Below the pieces are notes generated by a model. That model saw only the letters and a list, made by a program, of their open reading frames with translations. It was not told where the DNA came from and searched no databases. This document shows, piece after piece, positions 49,661 to 63,938 of a stretch of DNA of 64,000 nt. The stretch comes from Amblyornis subalaris (lineage: Eukaryota > Chordata > Aves > Passeriformes > Ptilonorhynchidae): positions 7,003,127-7,067,126 of the forward strand of contig JACAXG010000031.1 of NCBI GenBank assembly GCA_018881555.1, in the 5' to 3' direction. Every line of letters starts with the position of its first letter. Positions within the stretch are counted from its first letter, which is position 1. The position numbers were made by a program, and so were the translations under genes.

Positions 49661-52000
49661 TACATTCATACATTTTTGCAACATCTTCATATCATATTTT
49701 CACTATGTTTAACTTCAGGGCAGAATATAATTTTTTGGCTGAGAATTGGATATTTAGGTAGATTTCAATCTTCCAACTTATTAGAGGGAATGTACTTGAG
49801 ATGTCATGAAATGGAACTTTTATGAGTATTGCTTACCGAAAGGAGAACAGCATGGAGAGCAATTCCCTAGTTCAAGTTTCTCCAAGTTCCCTAAATCTCT
49901 AAATCCTGTGTCTTTGAAAATAGCTAATGATACAGCTTGTGAGGTTGAGAGACAGCAAACTGGCTCAATTTCAAGAAAATATATATTTCTGCAGTGAGTG
50001 TCAGTATATTCACTTTCTTTAGGGACACAGACACATTAGCTATTAGAAGAACAACACATTGCTCAGCAATAGTGCCAGGCAGGAAACCATCGTAGTGTCA
50101 TCCCACGTCATTACCTGAGGACAAAGCTACAGGAGAAAATTATACAGGGCTTCTGTGCAATTATCAAGCGATTTTTTTTCTTCTGTTTCTTCTGTTTGTT
50201 CTGTTTCTGGCTTTTCTGAGTGGAATAAACTACAGAATACAGTATTACATATCAAGAAATAAAACATTAGAATTCTGTTAGAAGTTTAGCTGTGACTACA
50301 ATTTTGCTATTCNTTATCCTGGTTTCCCAACAATGGATTTCATCACTACCTACCTCTATTGTTTTGTTTCATTGAGTGGAAAATGACAAGTTTTTAATAT
50401 TTTCTTTAATTCAGTTTCTTTCCTGCTTTTTCTAAAATGCCTGTGGTTCTCAATACAGCATTCAGTCTAGAGCAATACATTGTTTCCGTGTTACAGAACA
50501 GTTCAGGCTGCTTAAAGGAAAATTGCTGTTTCTGAAGAGTGTTAATTTTATTGTAGCAAAGAACTGGTCATTGAATGTTCCCTATTATATGAAAAACAAA
50601 TTACAGAGAGATATTTCAGCTTTTTAAAATAAAGCTTCAGTTGGGACTGTTACACTTACTCTGTCAAGTTGCTCAGAAAATATTCGTTTTGTTTTGTTAA
50701 TCACAGCCAAAGATTAACTTTATTGGTGAACACTGGAAGTTTGTTTTATATAGTATGTTTAGTCTTAGATATGCAGGGGAAATGCTAAAAGTTTAGAGGC
50801 TTTAGGCTCGACCACTTGAACTTGAGTACAGGCAGGAAATTAGAGAAAATTGTTATATTGTTGGATGGCCAATTTTATGAAGTGAACAGTCTGTTGGGGA
50901 GTGGGCACACATTTTTTCCTGCTTTTCTGTGTTTCCCTTATGCATGGGTTTGACAGAGGTCACTGGTGAAATGGGCAGAAAACCCAATAGTCCTTTTTGC
51001 TCTGAAATGTGGTGGTCTTTTTAGAAGGTTTGGGCAGATTTCAGAATCTGGGGCCATTAACTTGGCTTTTCTGAGCAGTGACATTTTAAAAGTATGTAGG
51101 AGAAGGAGGGGGAAAAAAAGCAAGACTAATAGCTAGGAAAGTGGGTTTTTTAGTTTTCACTGAATTTATCATGGGGAAAACTTTTCAAATTGAGGCATTA
51201 CTCTAAAAGAAGTTTCTGGAGTTTTATATAGTTTTTAGTACCTCAACAGTTACATAAAATTTTTTGAGTTTTGGCTTTTGTTTGCACCGTGAGCTCAGCT
51301 GTGCTATTCTAGCTGCCTTTGAGAACATTCGTGCATACTTATGGACTCTGAAGTTTGAAAACATCAGATCTTTGAGTTACAGTGAGGTTCTGGCTAAGTA
51401 AATGCACCATTATTCATTCCAAATATTACCCAGAATGATAGCATGCTATTTCCATCATTATTCAAATAAAAGAGCCATTGAAAGCTTTTTTCTTTAAAAA
51501 AAAAAGTCCCCATTAAACTAAAATATGGCGAATATAGGAAGTGTGCAGAAGTGGATTCCAAATCTCCTTGTGAATTGTCAAAATTGATGTTGAAATGAGC
51601 TGTTAGAACATAGGTTGGAGCCAGGAAGTCAGTTTTCCTTTCTAGAGCCCAAAATGTACTTGATATAAGGGAGAAATTAGGAGGGAGCCTGAGGGAGCAT
51701 CACTCTTGGGTGAGTCCTTGGTGCCTGCAGTATGGGAAGGGACTGAATTTCCCCAGGAATGTTCTTAATTTCTGTGGGCACTTCCTAATTATGTGGCTCT
51801 GACTGGAGGAGCAGAAAGAAATTGGCCCTCCTNGGAGGGGAGCCTGTTTTTCCCTGTGCTGTGCTGCACAGGCTGAAAGTCCATGCCACGCACCGGAGNT
51901 CTCTGGCCACCGCTGGGAGAACCCACCATACCAGATTTTTTGCTGATGTACAGCAATAATAGGTGTGAAAATTCTCCCTGCATTAAGTATTGAGGGTATG
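49661..52000. other. Single-copy sequence
   Basis: No gene supported. A three-unit 9-bp repeat lies at 50181-50207. Open frames are under 75 codons. Confidence 0.5.
50181..50207 (+). repeat. 9-bp tandem repeat, three units
   Basis: TTCTGTTTC, TTCTGTTTG and TTCTGTTTC follow each other without gaps. Confidence 0.85.
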
Positions 52001-52290
52001 TCATGGAATCATAGAATTGTTAAGGCTGGAAAAAACCTCTAAGATCATCAAGTCCAGCTGTTAACCCAGCCCTATCAAGTCCACTACCAAACCATGTCCC
52101 AAAGTGCCACATCTACACACCTTTTGATTGTACTCACAGGGATGGTGATTCCACCACCTCCCTGCGCAGCCTGTTTCAATGCCTGACCACCCTTTCAGTG
52201 AGGAAATTTTTCCTAATATTCAATCTAAACATCCCCTGTTTCAACCCAAGGCCATTTCCTCTCATCCTGAAGAGTCCTGTCATAAGATTA
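52001..52290 (-). mobile_element. CR1 LINE 3' fragment
   Basis: Reverse-complement CR1 of the subgroup also at 441: TCATGGAATCATAGAATTG, 'AAGGCTGGAAAAAACCTCTA', 'AGATCATCAAGTCCAGCTGT', 'ACCATGTCCCAAAGTGCCAC', 'GATTCCACCACCTCCCTG', 'CACCCTTTCAGTGAGGAAAT' and 'CCATTTCCTCTCATCCTG'. About 290 bp are kept, longer than the 441 copy. Confidence 0.95.
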
Positions 52291-55045
52291 AGAAAAAGGA
52301 CAAGTAGCAATTTGAAAACTAGGGGCACAGAAAGACTTTTGAGAGAATGCAAATCTTCTTAGAAACACCACCAAGTAGTTGACAGCTGTTCATCCTTCTG
52401 TGAAAGGTATAGGAGGCTTTACAGATTCGTAAACGCAGGTAGGGAGCACTGGTCTCCAAGAAAATACCTGGTGTGGTGCCAAGGAATTTAGAGGTTGGAT
52501 CCCCAAGAGTGTGAATTCTGAGATCTGACCTTTGCTGCCTTATTAACATCATCATTAATGGTGTTACACACCTGGCAGGGGATGGCTAACTGGGAATTGA
52601 TCTTAAAGACCTGGAGAAAGTCTTGGTTTGTGGGGATGCAAATGGGAAGTTCTGCGCAGGTGCCCCCTGCAACCACCACCATCTGCTGCCCTCGCCATCC
52701 CCACCCATCCCGGCTGCCTGCAAGAGCCTTGTGCTACTCTCTGCTCCCAAGACAAGGTTGTCCCTGCTTGGAGTCNGATCCCTTAAAGGGTAAACTTCCA
52801 CTAAATTAATTGATATCTATTTTTTCAGCCAATTATTTTTATTATTTCAGGAGTAGTGTTTATTATTTCTACCCAGAAATCAACTCTGGCATGCCAAGGC
52901 TTCATTGTGCTTAGCAATAGTTTTTCTGTTGTATCACAGATGTGTTTCCTGAGATATTTGTTTGGAGGGTTTTTAAGTTTGGGGAAATTTCACTTTTAAT
53001 CATTAATTTTAAAATTCGGTATTGGTTTATATATCGCCAGTTAATTGGTTATAGTGATTAAAGAAACCCAAACCAAAACAAAAGCTCATGCTTGTGAAAC
53101 TGCATATAGGTACTGAATATACTCTTTTTTAAGTAGAACAAATAGAGAAGAACTTGAATTAAAAAACAGTGTTTCCAGGCAATTAGATCCTAACTTCAGA
53201 CGCTACAACTGCAAAACCAGTTAATGAGTGCACTGTGTACCCACCAACATTGTCAATGTTAGCCTTAATAAGGTACAAGGCAGTAGCAACTCAGCAACTG
53301 TAATATTTAAAAGGGAACGAATTCCTGGCACATCATAATTTAGAGAATTGTCCTTCCTTTTCCTGGGATATACATCAGTGTCACTTTAGTGACAGTTAAA
53401 GGGCAGGGTAACAAAGTGAAAAATGACAGCTCAGTCCTCAAAGTGGAAAAGTATTTGGCATGTGTGGCCAAGAACGATGTGATGGGACATGGCGAAAGCC
53501 TGACTGCAGCAAATTGAATGGCAGAGTTGGCACTGACCTTACCAGGCTGCCAGAATGTCATTTGTAAGCTACTATCTGTGCTCATTCTGTTCTTTGTGGA
53601 GTAAAATTGGCTGAACTGCTTCTCTTGTTGTGTATGTCTGTTCCCTGCTCTCACAGCTCTCTATCTATTGNAGCATATGAATCACAGAGAGAGAGTTTTG
53701 AAGGATAAAGTATCATTGTCTTTGTTGTCCTGGATTTATTGAGGTGGTGGCCCAGGGGCATTATTTTAATGATGCACAAATCTTCCTAATCAGTTTGCTG
53801 TCCTACTTTTTACATTTTTACATTCTGTCTGTCGTATTGCAAGAGAGAGATTTTGCTTTCTTCTCCTTCCCAAACGGCTATTGATTTTTGTTGAGAAAGG
53901 TCAGGGGTCACAGTGAACATTAGTTTTTAAAGCTGAACGCTGGTCAGCTATACCTAAAGGTTTTCCATCTTTAGGAAAATGGGTTTGCACTCTTTACAGC
54001 AGTTATCAGTCATATCAGTTCTGATGTTTTGCTCTGCTGGATATAAAGTATGACCTGAAATGTTGCTCTCTCTCAGCTCACTGTAAACAGTGTATTTTAC
54101 AACTGTCGAGCCTGTGTATTATGCTCCTGTCCATGCACTTTTATTTATCTTTATGACAAACCTTTGAAGTTCTCACTAATAAATCAGGAATGCAGCAACT
54201 AGTTTAGAAAAGTACAAATCTTGGCAGTTTTATTGGTTCCATAATTTACCCAATCTTTTTGGTTAATGCCAACAAAACTGCTCGACTCTGGATGTTTTCC
54301 AAGTCAGATGCATCTCCAGTATATGTTTGTCTTACAAAGGTCNGGGAAAAGTACCTTAAATATAAAATATAGAAATATAAAAATACCTCTACTCAGTATT
54401 TGCATAATTGAATTATTAATTTGTGCCATACTTTTAGAGCGGTCAAAGTGAAAACAGTATCACTGCCAACCCCAAAGTTTGATGTTACCTGAGTTTTTAA
54501 TGCTTAAACATTAATATATTTAACATTTATATATGTTTTAACATTAGAGACCTCACAAATAATTTAAACTAAGTTAGGAGAAGTAAATGGTAAGCAGGTG
54601 TTCTAACAGCTCATTGTAAAGCATGCCATTTATAATTCACCTCCTGTTATCTACTACATTGACCTTGGGGACACATTGCAAAGGCCTCTTTCTTTTCAGG
54701 GCCACCAGCAGTAAGTAGGTGTGTCTGATAGCTGGAAGAGAGGATGTGAGTCTATTGTTTGTACTTGTACACGGCGCTCTTACACAATTACACTTNAACA
54801 CTACTCAGCTTCATGCATGCTGTTAGTCACAGCTTGGATTTAAGCAGATTTTCTGGTTTTCTTGGAGCAGCATCTCAGCTGCTGCAGTTTCTGTGCATGC
54901 TTTTAGATGGTTATGATGCAGGCATGTAAGCACGGGCATAAAAATCAATTAAAGAGATAAACTTTTCTTTCCTGATGCATTGCTTCATGGCAAACTTGAG
55001 GAAAGACTATCTCATTCTATTACTTTAAGGTTGTTGAAAAAAAGA
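52291..55045. other. Single-copy sequence
   Basis: No gene supported. Around 52550-52800 the composition is somewhat GC-richer with overlapping unrecognised frames of 64-83 codons. AT-rich TTAATATATT-type sequence lies near 54500-54545. Confidence 0.45.
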
Positions 55046-55110
55046 TCATAAAANCATTGAATGGTTTGGGTTGGAAGGGACCTTTAAGATCATCTAGTTC
55101 CAACCCCAAT
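55046..55110 (-). mobile_element. CR1 LINE 3' scrap
   Basis: TCATAAAANCATTGAATGG, then GGTTGGAAGGGACCTTTAAG and ATCATCTAGTTCCAACCCC. It is the terminal 65 bp of a minus-strand CR1, little diverged apart from the tail. Confidence 0.92.
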
Positions 55111-58100
55111 CAGCCCGTCACTGTGAAGACATAGAAATACTCTGTAGAATACAGGATGTCTTTTCTTTTCAAGCAACATGCATAGAAACCATTATAGACA
55201 AGTCAAATTGTGCTGTATGCTGGCAGTATTTTGGGGTCTGAAGTCTGTTGATTNAGAGTGTGATGTTTACAGTAATACACAAACCTGGTGTGTTTGAATA
55301 AAACTTAATCCAGGGCTTAATCTTCTGTCTATCTTCAACTGTGTATGACCTGGAAAGGATTCAGTGTGTCTGTTGGCTTTATAAGCACAGAATCAGTTTC
55401 TGGTGTTCTTGATCAAGGGAATTCAAAATCCAATGGAAGTATCGAGGTAGAGAGNATGCAGCATTGGTAGGTGGAGATTCAAGGTTGGATGGCCATGACT
55501 GTAACCACTGCAAGTCAGGAAGATGGCAAGAAAATGACTGACTAAAAGCATGGATGTTTTTTATTTTCTGATGGTTTCCATGGTGGCAAAGGCTCCCACT
55601 GTCAGCGCTTTCATCTGTTGCATTTTTTTTCCAAAAACTGCTATGTTTTCAGTCCTGGCAGGAGAGGGCAAAGTGGTGAGGTGACTTGGAGTTTAGGGTT
55701 AAGCCTAGTAAAATATTCAAGTATTCTCTGAAGTACAAGATTAGATCTACAAATAGAGGTGTATCTGAGCTGTTCCGGNATGGGATGCTCAATCCTGTAG
55801 CTGACTCCCTAGGTGAGGTGGTAAAGGAGCTGCCCAAGCTGCACATCCCTCTGGGCCAGAGTTATCTCCTGAAATTCTGGGTTCCCCCAACTGTCTCAGT
55901 ATCTGCCAACCTGCATGTGCACCTGGCATGGAAAACGTGGTGAAGAGTAACTAACATTGGTAAGTTTTGCATCATCAACCACCCAAAGTCATGGGAAGAG
56001 TGCTGAAGCTAAAGGCAATTGCCAGATGCCCCTGGGGATTGAAATCTCACATGAAAGACCTATGCTGATTTACTGCTAACTAATTTTCCTCTCTTTTTCC
56101 TCATGTTTCTTCCTTTCCCACTTACCAGCAGAATTCTCAGTGTTTTAAACCCTGCAATTCAATAAAGCAACCCTACAATTCAGGAAAGAATTGTTTCCTA
56201 TANAGATCGCTCCAGGGAAGCTATCAAGGTTTCCCACACTTCTGGGTGGGGACTTGGGTGGTGGTCTTTAACTTTTAAAGAGGAATCCATGGATAATTGA
56301 AAATGGCTCTTTTTGCTACTAACTGCACCTGGAAGAACCACTGATAATGGTAATTGAAGGTTGCTGTACACTTGTGTGCAGTAAATCACTGTTGTGCTGT
56401 GCTATTTACCTGCATTTTTATTAAGAAGAGAACAATGCAGTATTATTTTCAGTGATGTTCCAAAGACCACAGGAACAGAGATTGCCGTCTGGACCAAAGC
56501 AGTAGTCCAGCTTATCTCACTTTCATCCCTGACAGCTGCAGAACCTGAAACTAAAGATTGTTTCTCTTTTTAAGTATTGGGACATCAGTGCAAACTAATC
56601 ACTCTGTCCCTAATCTTGACTAATATCCAGTGTTTCTCAGTACTGCTCTCCTGCAGGCNGTGTAGCCAGGACCTGGTTATATCTCTGTGACAAGGTTTTG
56701 TGTGCCATTTCAGTCTAACNTCAAAAATTTGTACTAACAACCTCCTGGTGGAAGGCTGAAGGTTGCTGTGAATTTTTGTTATGATGAAATCAAAAATGGA
56801 TGATTAGACAGAGAAATGCAACCAATATTAATCAGTCAACAGTTTCAGCCTGAGAAATCATCACACACATCATCTGCCCTGGCATTTTAACATCACAAGA
56901 AGAGTTTTCTTTTGAAGTATGAATGGTGGCCTTGAGGCACTTTGAGGCCACTTATACACTGCCTTTCGGTGTTGCAGATTTTGGTAAATATTGCTTTGAG
57001 GGATTTTTTGAGAGTTGTAATATGAATTCTTACTGCTACATTTTAGTCAAATATATTGTCTTGGCACGCAATCAAGATGAATTTCAGAGACAGAGATGTG
57101 AGTGACTTGGGAGTGTTGAAGTATCAAAGTTTTAATGGGTTTTCTTCATTTTACAGATTTAATCACCACGTAGTAGGCCTGTCATTGATTTTTAAGCATA
57201 TTTCATTATTGACTCCAGTTGGGAGTTTATTTTAAAAATCAATGGCATGATATGGTCATGTGTCTTCCTACTGTTCTCTGCAATTTGTGCAGGGCTGAAG
57301 ATTGGTCATTGGATTGTATTAATTCCATGAAGTAGTCATGAACACAGTTTATATGGAAAATACTCTGCTGTGTAGAGTTGCATCATAATTTTTGAGTAAC
57401 TGAAAGAGGAAAAAAAAAAGATAACTGGAGTTGAATTTGCTAAAGTGCTTGTTGATAGATGCTTGTTGGCAGATTGAGAGAAGTGGAGTAGCTTTGCCAC
57501 TGCTGCCATGCAAGTGACAGTAGGCACCAGTGGAATGTGCTGAGTTCATCCCTGAAACCCAGCAATCCACTGTTAATGTGAGAGCATCAAAGGTCAGTGG
57601 GACCTCAGGATATTTTGGACCTCAGTGAAAGCCCTTTACGTCTCATCTCACCATCACTTATCATTCTTTCTAAAACTGCACTGCTTGTATTTTCCCCTGA
57701 TTTCCCCATACATGAGTGTCTGCCACCATGTCTAGCACCAGCAGAGATGTTAGAAATGGAGGGGGGAAAAAACCCCAACCCANTGAATTTGCTTACTTTG
57801 AAGTTCTGGTCCCCATTTTGGGTAGTAAATTCAGAGAACAAAACAGAATTTAATTTTTTACTGTTCATAGCTTTACTTGGGCCTATAAAATATAGATAGA
57901 GAAATAGGAGGCAATGTCTATGAAGTCTTGAGTAAGAGTGAAAAATTTGATAAAATCATTTTGTGTAGGGGACAGTTTGGNACAAAATAGCCAGGCGAAG
58001 GAGTTTGATGATGACTGATGAGAAGCAGATTGAGACATTTATCCCCAGGGCAGGAAGAGGGAATGGATGGATGTAAGAAATGATGTGGAGGATTAACTGC

Positions 58101-60296
58101 AGTTTGAAGAAAGGGAGGAGAAGGAAAATAACTGACAATAGTTTGCAGCAATGATTTGTATCACAAAAATAATGTTTCCAACCCATGTCTCCCACCCTGA
58201 GGTTTCCAGGGTATAATGACTGGAAATTGTATCTTTGCTTTGTTTTAAATAAAGATGGGTGAATACAGAAAAGTAGAAAATCAGAAAATTGTCTGGAATT
58301 GATAGAAACAATTAATTTTTTGCAGGCATATAAATGCACTAGTTTTTTTTTTGGGGGGAGAATCAGAAATAAGGAAAATTAATAAAATCTCATTCTGTGT
58401 GATTTGTGCAGACCAATTATATTAATGACAGAGAGGAATGTCGTCTGCTTTGGGGTTTTGACATTTTAGCAACAAAAAGTATGTTACTTTCTCAGCTTGC
58501 CCAAGAGTTACTACAGTATCTCAGTCTGGTTTAGGCAGCAACATAAGATTTAGTGGCATCACAGCTAGCATAACGCTTCCAGATTCATAAAATTGTATTG
58601 ACTAAATCTTCTGTATTCATATGGGATAAGATTCAAGAACATATAGATCTAGTGTTGCCAGTAGCAACACAGCAAAAGGACTTGTCTAAACTCCATAAGA
58701 TGTCTGCTTCACCTGCAACATATTTGTAAGAAACTGCAAGTGCCTATCTGAAATTTACTATTTGCAGTCCAGGGGATGACGTCTCATTAATTCCTCCTGG
58801 GACTTCACTGTCCATGACAGTTATGAGCTACTGTAAACAATAAGCTGAAACATTTGCTCATCATATTTTACTGTCAGAAATCTTTCTTCTGTAGCCTTCC
58901 CTGGTTGTGTCAGTGGAGTTTGGATAGCAGAGGGAGTGTTGGCCCTCGTATCTAGTGCAGTTTTCAGAAGAGATCATTATTTTGTAATAAGCACATCTAA
59001 ATTGAAAGGTATTAAATTTTGCAAGCTCTGTCATTGCCAACCGTTCTAAATCCTGGTGCTAATTCACATTATTCATCTTATTTAAAGCCCATAAGTCAGT
59101 GCTTTTTTGTCAGGATCTTGATGCCCTGTTACTAACCTCTTNCATCTTTCCTTCTAAAAGTGACCAGTGCTGACAAAAATTAATTGATTTTGGAGAGTAA
59201 TAATAAAACTCATCATTGAGGAACAGCTTATCCCCAATATTTTAATTGATAGCTTGTATAATATTTAGAAGTCACTGGCTTTGCTTGCCTCGAAAACTAG
59301 TATTGAATTTATTGAACACCATGGATAAGCACTAGGTAGAATGACAAGAATAAATTAATGGTTTTCTCCATGATTTTTCAGGCAGGAGTGATGCTGCAGC
59401 AGCACAGTTACTTAATCTCCTCTCAACATTTATCATAAAGTGCAGAGCTTCTCTGAGAGTAATTTCGTATTGTGATGGTTGACAACAGATTTAAGTTGTT
59501 TTAGTGCATGGGACTTGGGAATGAATTGTTCAAATGGCTGGGGGGAGTGTGCTGCTGAGGATTTAAGAAATAATAACATCTGGAATCCTTGTTTCACAGC
59601 TTTTTTTGCAAGACTTAAGTATTGTGGGTGCCTTTAGAGAGATACATGCAGCACAGACAAGACATAAGCATGACATAAGTAAGACATCAGGCCACAGGAA
59701 AAAAGTTCTTTACACAAATCCTCCCCCTGTGAAGGGCTTTTAATTGCTTGAAAGCTTTCTTGTTCTAATAGACTTTTCTGCTCAAGGGTGTAAAGAGGGT
59801 CGGACTGGAAATGTGAATGTATAGATTGTTAACAGTTCTCTATTGCCCTGTGGCAGGGACCTGCTTGCCCGGGCACTCTTTTTAGCAGGTAGTGAGTTTT
59901 TTGTGGTGGTTCAGAGGAAGGACCTGCCCTGAGCACTTCTGCAGATTTCTTTCCTGTGAGAGAGTATCCCAGCTGGGTACAGATTGCTGAAAAAGATTCT
60001 GGGTGCCTAAAATCTGGTACAGTAGGATACTCAGCTCCTGAGATCCTACTGCATGTGTAAATTCAGGTACTTTTAATGCTTCTCAAAGATGTTAATCTAC
60101 ACCTGTGACAACGATAGAAAATAGCCACCCTGAGAGGGCATGAAATAGCATGTTGTAAACTACTGTCCATTTTCTACATGAGTTGAAGTCATAATTTTTT
60201 TAATAACTTTGTAGCTAATTATTTTAAGCAATATTTCTGCAAGGTATGCAAATTGGGTAAATTGAGCTACATCCAAAGAAATAGCAGGTTTCCTAG
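55111..60296. other. Single-copy sequence
   Basis: No gene supported. Overlapping frames on both strands at 55649-55943, 57597-57899 and 57918-58339 lack recognisable domains. A poly-T/poly-G junction lies near 58343-58360, and a short GACATAAG repeat near 59661-59683. Confidence 0.45.
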
Positions 60297-60352
60297 CTAT
60301 ATATACATATATATATGTATACATATATGTATGTATACACACACACACACAC
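60297..60352. repeat. TA/CA dinucleotide microsatellite
   Basis: A mixed (TA)n with GTATA and CATA interruptions is followed by about 8 CA units ending ACACAC. It is probably length-polymorphic. Confidence 0.95.
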
Positions 60353-63300
60353 TTGGGAACTCCAGTGACTCTTAGGAACCATTACCTTGCCTGGTTAACC
60401 AAGCTCTTAGTTTTGAACACATGCCAGAGTGTAATAAGCTGAAATTAATATGAGGATGGTATTAAAAATCAGGCAAAAAGTTGCCCTCCCCAGTGGAAGC
60501 ACTGAAGGCTGGGGATGTTGTTAGGCATGTGCATCTCTGAAGGCTACGAAAATATGGAACAATTGTTTGTATATATAACAGGTCTTTCTGTTTTGCACCT
60601 ATAACCTCTTCAGGGTTTTCTGGCTCAGGAGGAGCCATTACATCTCATCTAAATGCTAGCACAAGAATTATGTCTGAATTTTCTTTGGTCCATGAGTCTT
60701 CTCATGTCTCTTTCCCCATCTACTGCAATTTGGCCTTACTTTAGCCTGTTCTGTTTTCCAAATGGACCCCATATGGGGCATGCACATAATGTGGTCTCTA
60801 TGAGCCAGCCCTTTCCCTGTATATTTTCAGCTTGTGCCCCTCACATGTGGTGTTTCCTTCATCGTTTGCTTTCTGCAGGCCTGATATTCATTCTATATAG
60901 CCCTGTCCCTGATGACCATAAAACCAGAATGAAACCTTTCACTTCAAGTTGTTTGTAGACACAAAGCTAAAGGCCTGAAGTGGATTTGTGATCCTGTCTG
61001 TGTAAAGCAATCTGTAGAATACCATGATGATTTTGAAAAACTCAGTCATCTCCATGGGTATCTGTAATGTAAAAAGCACACTTAATAAGTTTTTCAGGTG
61101 CCTCTTTATTACCTTATCATTGTTCCTCGCAGTAGCTTACTGTAATGGTCTGAGCATATAAAACACCCTCGGGAACTCCTGTGATTAAATTGAATTTCTG
61201 ATAATGATTTGCACTGTGAACTTAAGAGAATCATTTAAAGCCCACCTGTGAACCTTTCCTTCCATATCAGACCATCTATTTCACCGAATTAGTACTGAAA
61301 CAATGCAATGATTCTAGGGAGGGTAAAATGCTTCCAGCCTGGACCTTGAGCTGTNTCCACTTGCTTCTATAAAAAGAAATGAGATATTTACCTGTCTCAT
61401 AAATGATTGTGAGGATCAGCTGTTTGGTGTTTAAGATCTGTTCAAACATAATTTTTCATGGAGGAAGAGAAATTAATTAGAATTGCTCTTCTTTTTGAAA
61501 CGTAAAGTCAGTGTGCAGCTTCTCTGTTGTTTCTGGGGTTCGGGGAGGGTTTCACTTTGCATTTTATTCTTTGGCCAGTCTATCTATGGATGCATGTACT
61601 TAGAATTNAGCATGAAGATTTTCAAATTCACCAGATAAATATATGAAAATACACAGGCAATGGGATGAACCTCACGTTTTNGTGTTTTTCTGGCCTGATG
61701 CCCTGCTAATTGTGAGAAACAGAGAATGACATGCTGAAGACAGGTCGCTGCATGCAGCAGAATCCACTTTCTGCCTGGAAGGGACAGCTATGTGCAATGA
61801 AGTCTGCTTTGCACTCAGTTTCTCAGTTTGGGTTTTTTTTTCCCTGGCATAACTTATGCATCTGATACTGAAAATCTGATCCAGTACATTTTACAAACAA
61901 ACCCTAGAGGCTGCATGTATGCTAAAATAGCACTTTATATTTTGTTTACATCCCTTGCAGAAGATTGGTATGATATAAATTACTGGTTGAGAGATCCTAT
62001 TTCTGTATTTGCTTTAGGCACATGCTCATTTTAGCTTCCTAGTTCTGGAATCTTACATAAAAGCCAAAAAACAAGGAGCCTTAGAAAGTTTTGAGCAGAA
62101 AAAAACATTACTCTATATTGTTGCCGTTAGCCCAGGCATGCAGAGTTTACAGCTCTCACCCTTAGGAGACTATCTAAGGTCTGTACACCAATTTTGCTGG
62201 CTGAATTTGTGACTCAAACTGAAAAAATCCAAGCATCCAGTAGTTACTGAAGGTGCCACACATTCACATTGACAGCTCCACANCTTCACAGACTTTTTTC
62301 TTTTGATCAGCCTTGTTGATGTTGAGCTCTTGCCGGGTGTGTGTTGTGATTAATGTGTTTGTCCCGTTGGAGCAGGGAATAAGCTGGAACATCCCAGCTG
62401 CCGTATGTGTGTCAGCTCAAGCAGAAGGCACTGTATTAGTAAATACTGAGTCCTAGCTTGTCTTCAGAAATGACACCTAATCCTGAGACTCAGATCTAAT
62501 CTGTATCATGAAAGAGTCCTCCACTCATGTGGATTCTGCTGTTTCTTTAGGTTGCTCTGTCCCAGTGCTTGACTGAATGTACAGTGAGGTAATTTGCTCT
62601 AGTACCTTAAATTTATGTTGCTGCAAGTTCAGTGGATGAGCTCTCTTTTCCCCAGACCAGGTACATGGAGCATTTGATGGTCATTGTCCACTCAGCCGTG
62701 TCTCAGTGTGTTCTTCAGTCATCTTTTCATACTCTGAACACACACATGTATTTATTTCTCTGAGTCTTTCTGAAACCACTATTCTAAACATTTCCTTTGT
62801 GGTCTTCTCTGGACTTTCACCAGTTTACCTTTTTCATACTCTCAGACCTCGTTGTTTTTGAACCAGTGATAGCAATAGCCATTAAAAATTACACTCCTTT
62901 TAGTGCATTCCTAGAATAATGGTTTTCTTCCTTTGTGGCAAATTTTTCATCACACTGTTTAGTCACTTATTCTGTGATGCATATCAAATTCCTCAAATCC
63001 TGTTTTCATAGGCTGGCGCTAACCATTTGTATTTGTGACTTGTGTGCTGTAGGCGAAGTCTTTGATCTCAGACTGCTACTCCAATTCAGCAAGACTTGTT
63101 TTCTAACTTCATACTCAAAATAAATTGCTCTTCCTCTATGTTTTGTCACTGGCCAGTTTTGTATGTGTGTTCATTCCATCTTTAATGGTATCAACAGTCA
63201 AACATCAGAGTCCATAACAGAGCCATTGATGCCTGTTGTGATATATTTTCTAGTTTTGCTGGGAAATCACTGGTAGTTGTCTCTGGGAGCTTGTTTTCAG

Positions 63301-63920
63301 ATGGTCCTGCATCTGTTCTGTTGTGGTTTCATGTTAACCTATATTTCTGTGGTTTGTTTTGGAGCACGTCATGTGGAATATGTCAGGAACAGGAATGAAG
63401 CCAAGGTAGATTCCATTCAATGCTTTCTGTCTAGTCCACTTGAGGAAATTAGGTTGGTTTGACAGCATTTGTCTTTAGCAGCTTTGTGCTGGCCATACTC
63501 AGGCATTTTGTGTTCCTCTAGATGTTTGCCTGGGGACAGTGAAATGTATTTTCTAGATTAGAACCTTTCTAATTTAATGTATTGCTCTGTAATTTCCTAA
63601 ATCCTCATTCTCTCAAGTTTACCTTTCCTTGTTTCCTACCTATCCTTTAGGATTTCTCCCATCAAACATGAATTTTTCAGAATGGTCAATATTGCACTGA
63701 ACTCTCAGGAGTGATTTCAACAGGCTTCAGTGTCAATTCTTTTACCTACATATGTCCAAATGCACTCCTTCTCAGTTTTTTCATCCCTTTTCTTTGTTGA
63801 AATTGATTATGTTTAAGGGTTTGATCACAATGGAGCATTTTTGTAACAAGTGAAGCAAAAAGGCATTGAATGCATCAGTTGTCTCCATTTCTCCATTTAC
63901 AGTGTTTATAACTAAAGGAT
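60353..63920. other. Single-copy sequence
   Basis: No gene or recognised repeat. Open frames reach 101 codons (60653-60958) without a family match. Confidence 0.5.
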
Positions 63921-63938
63921 CTTTCCTTTCCTTTCCTT
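63921..63938. repeat. Short CTTTC microsatellite
   Basis: Three and a half CTTTC units in a pyrimidine-rich context close to the window end. Confidence 0.8.
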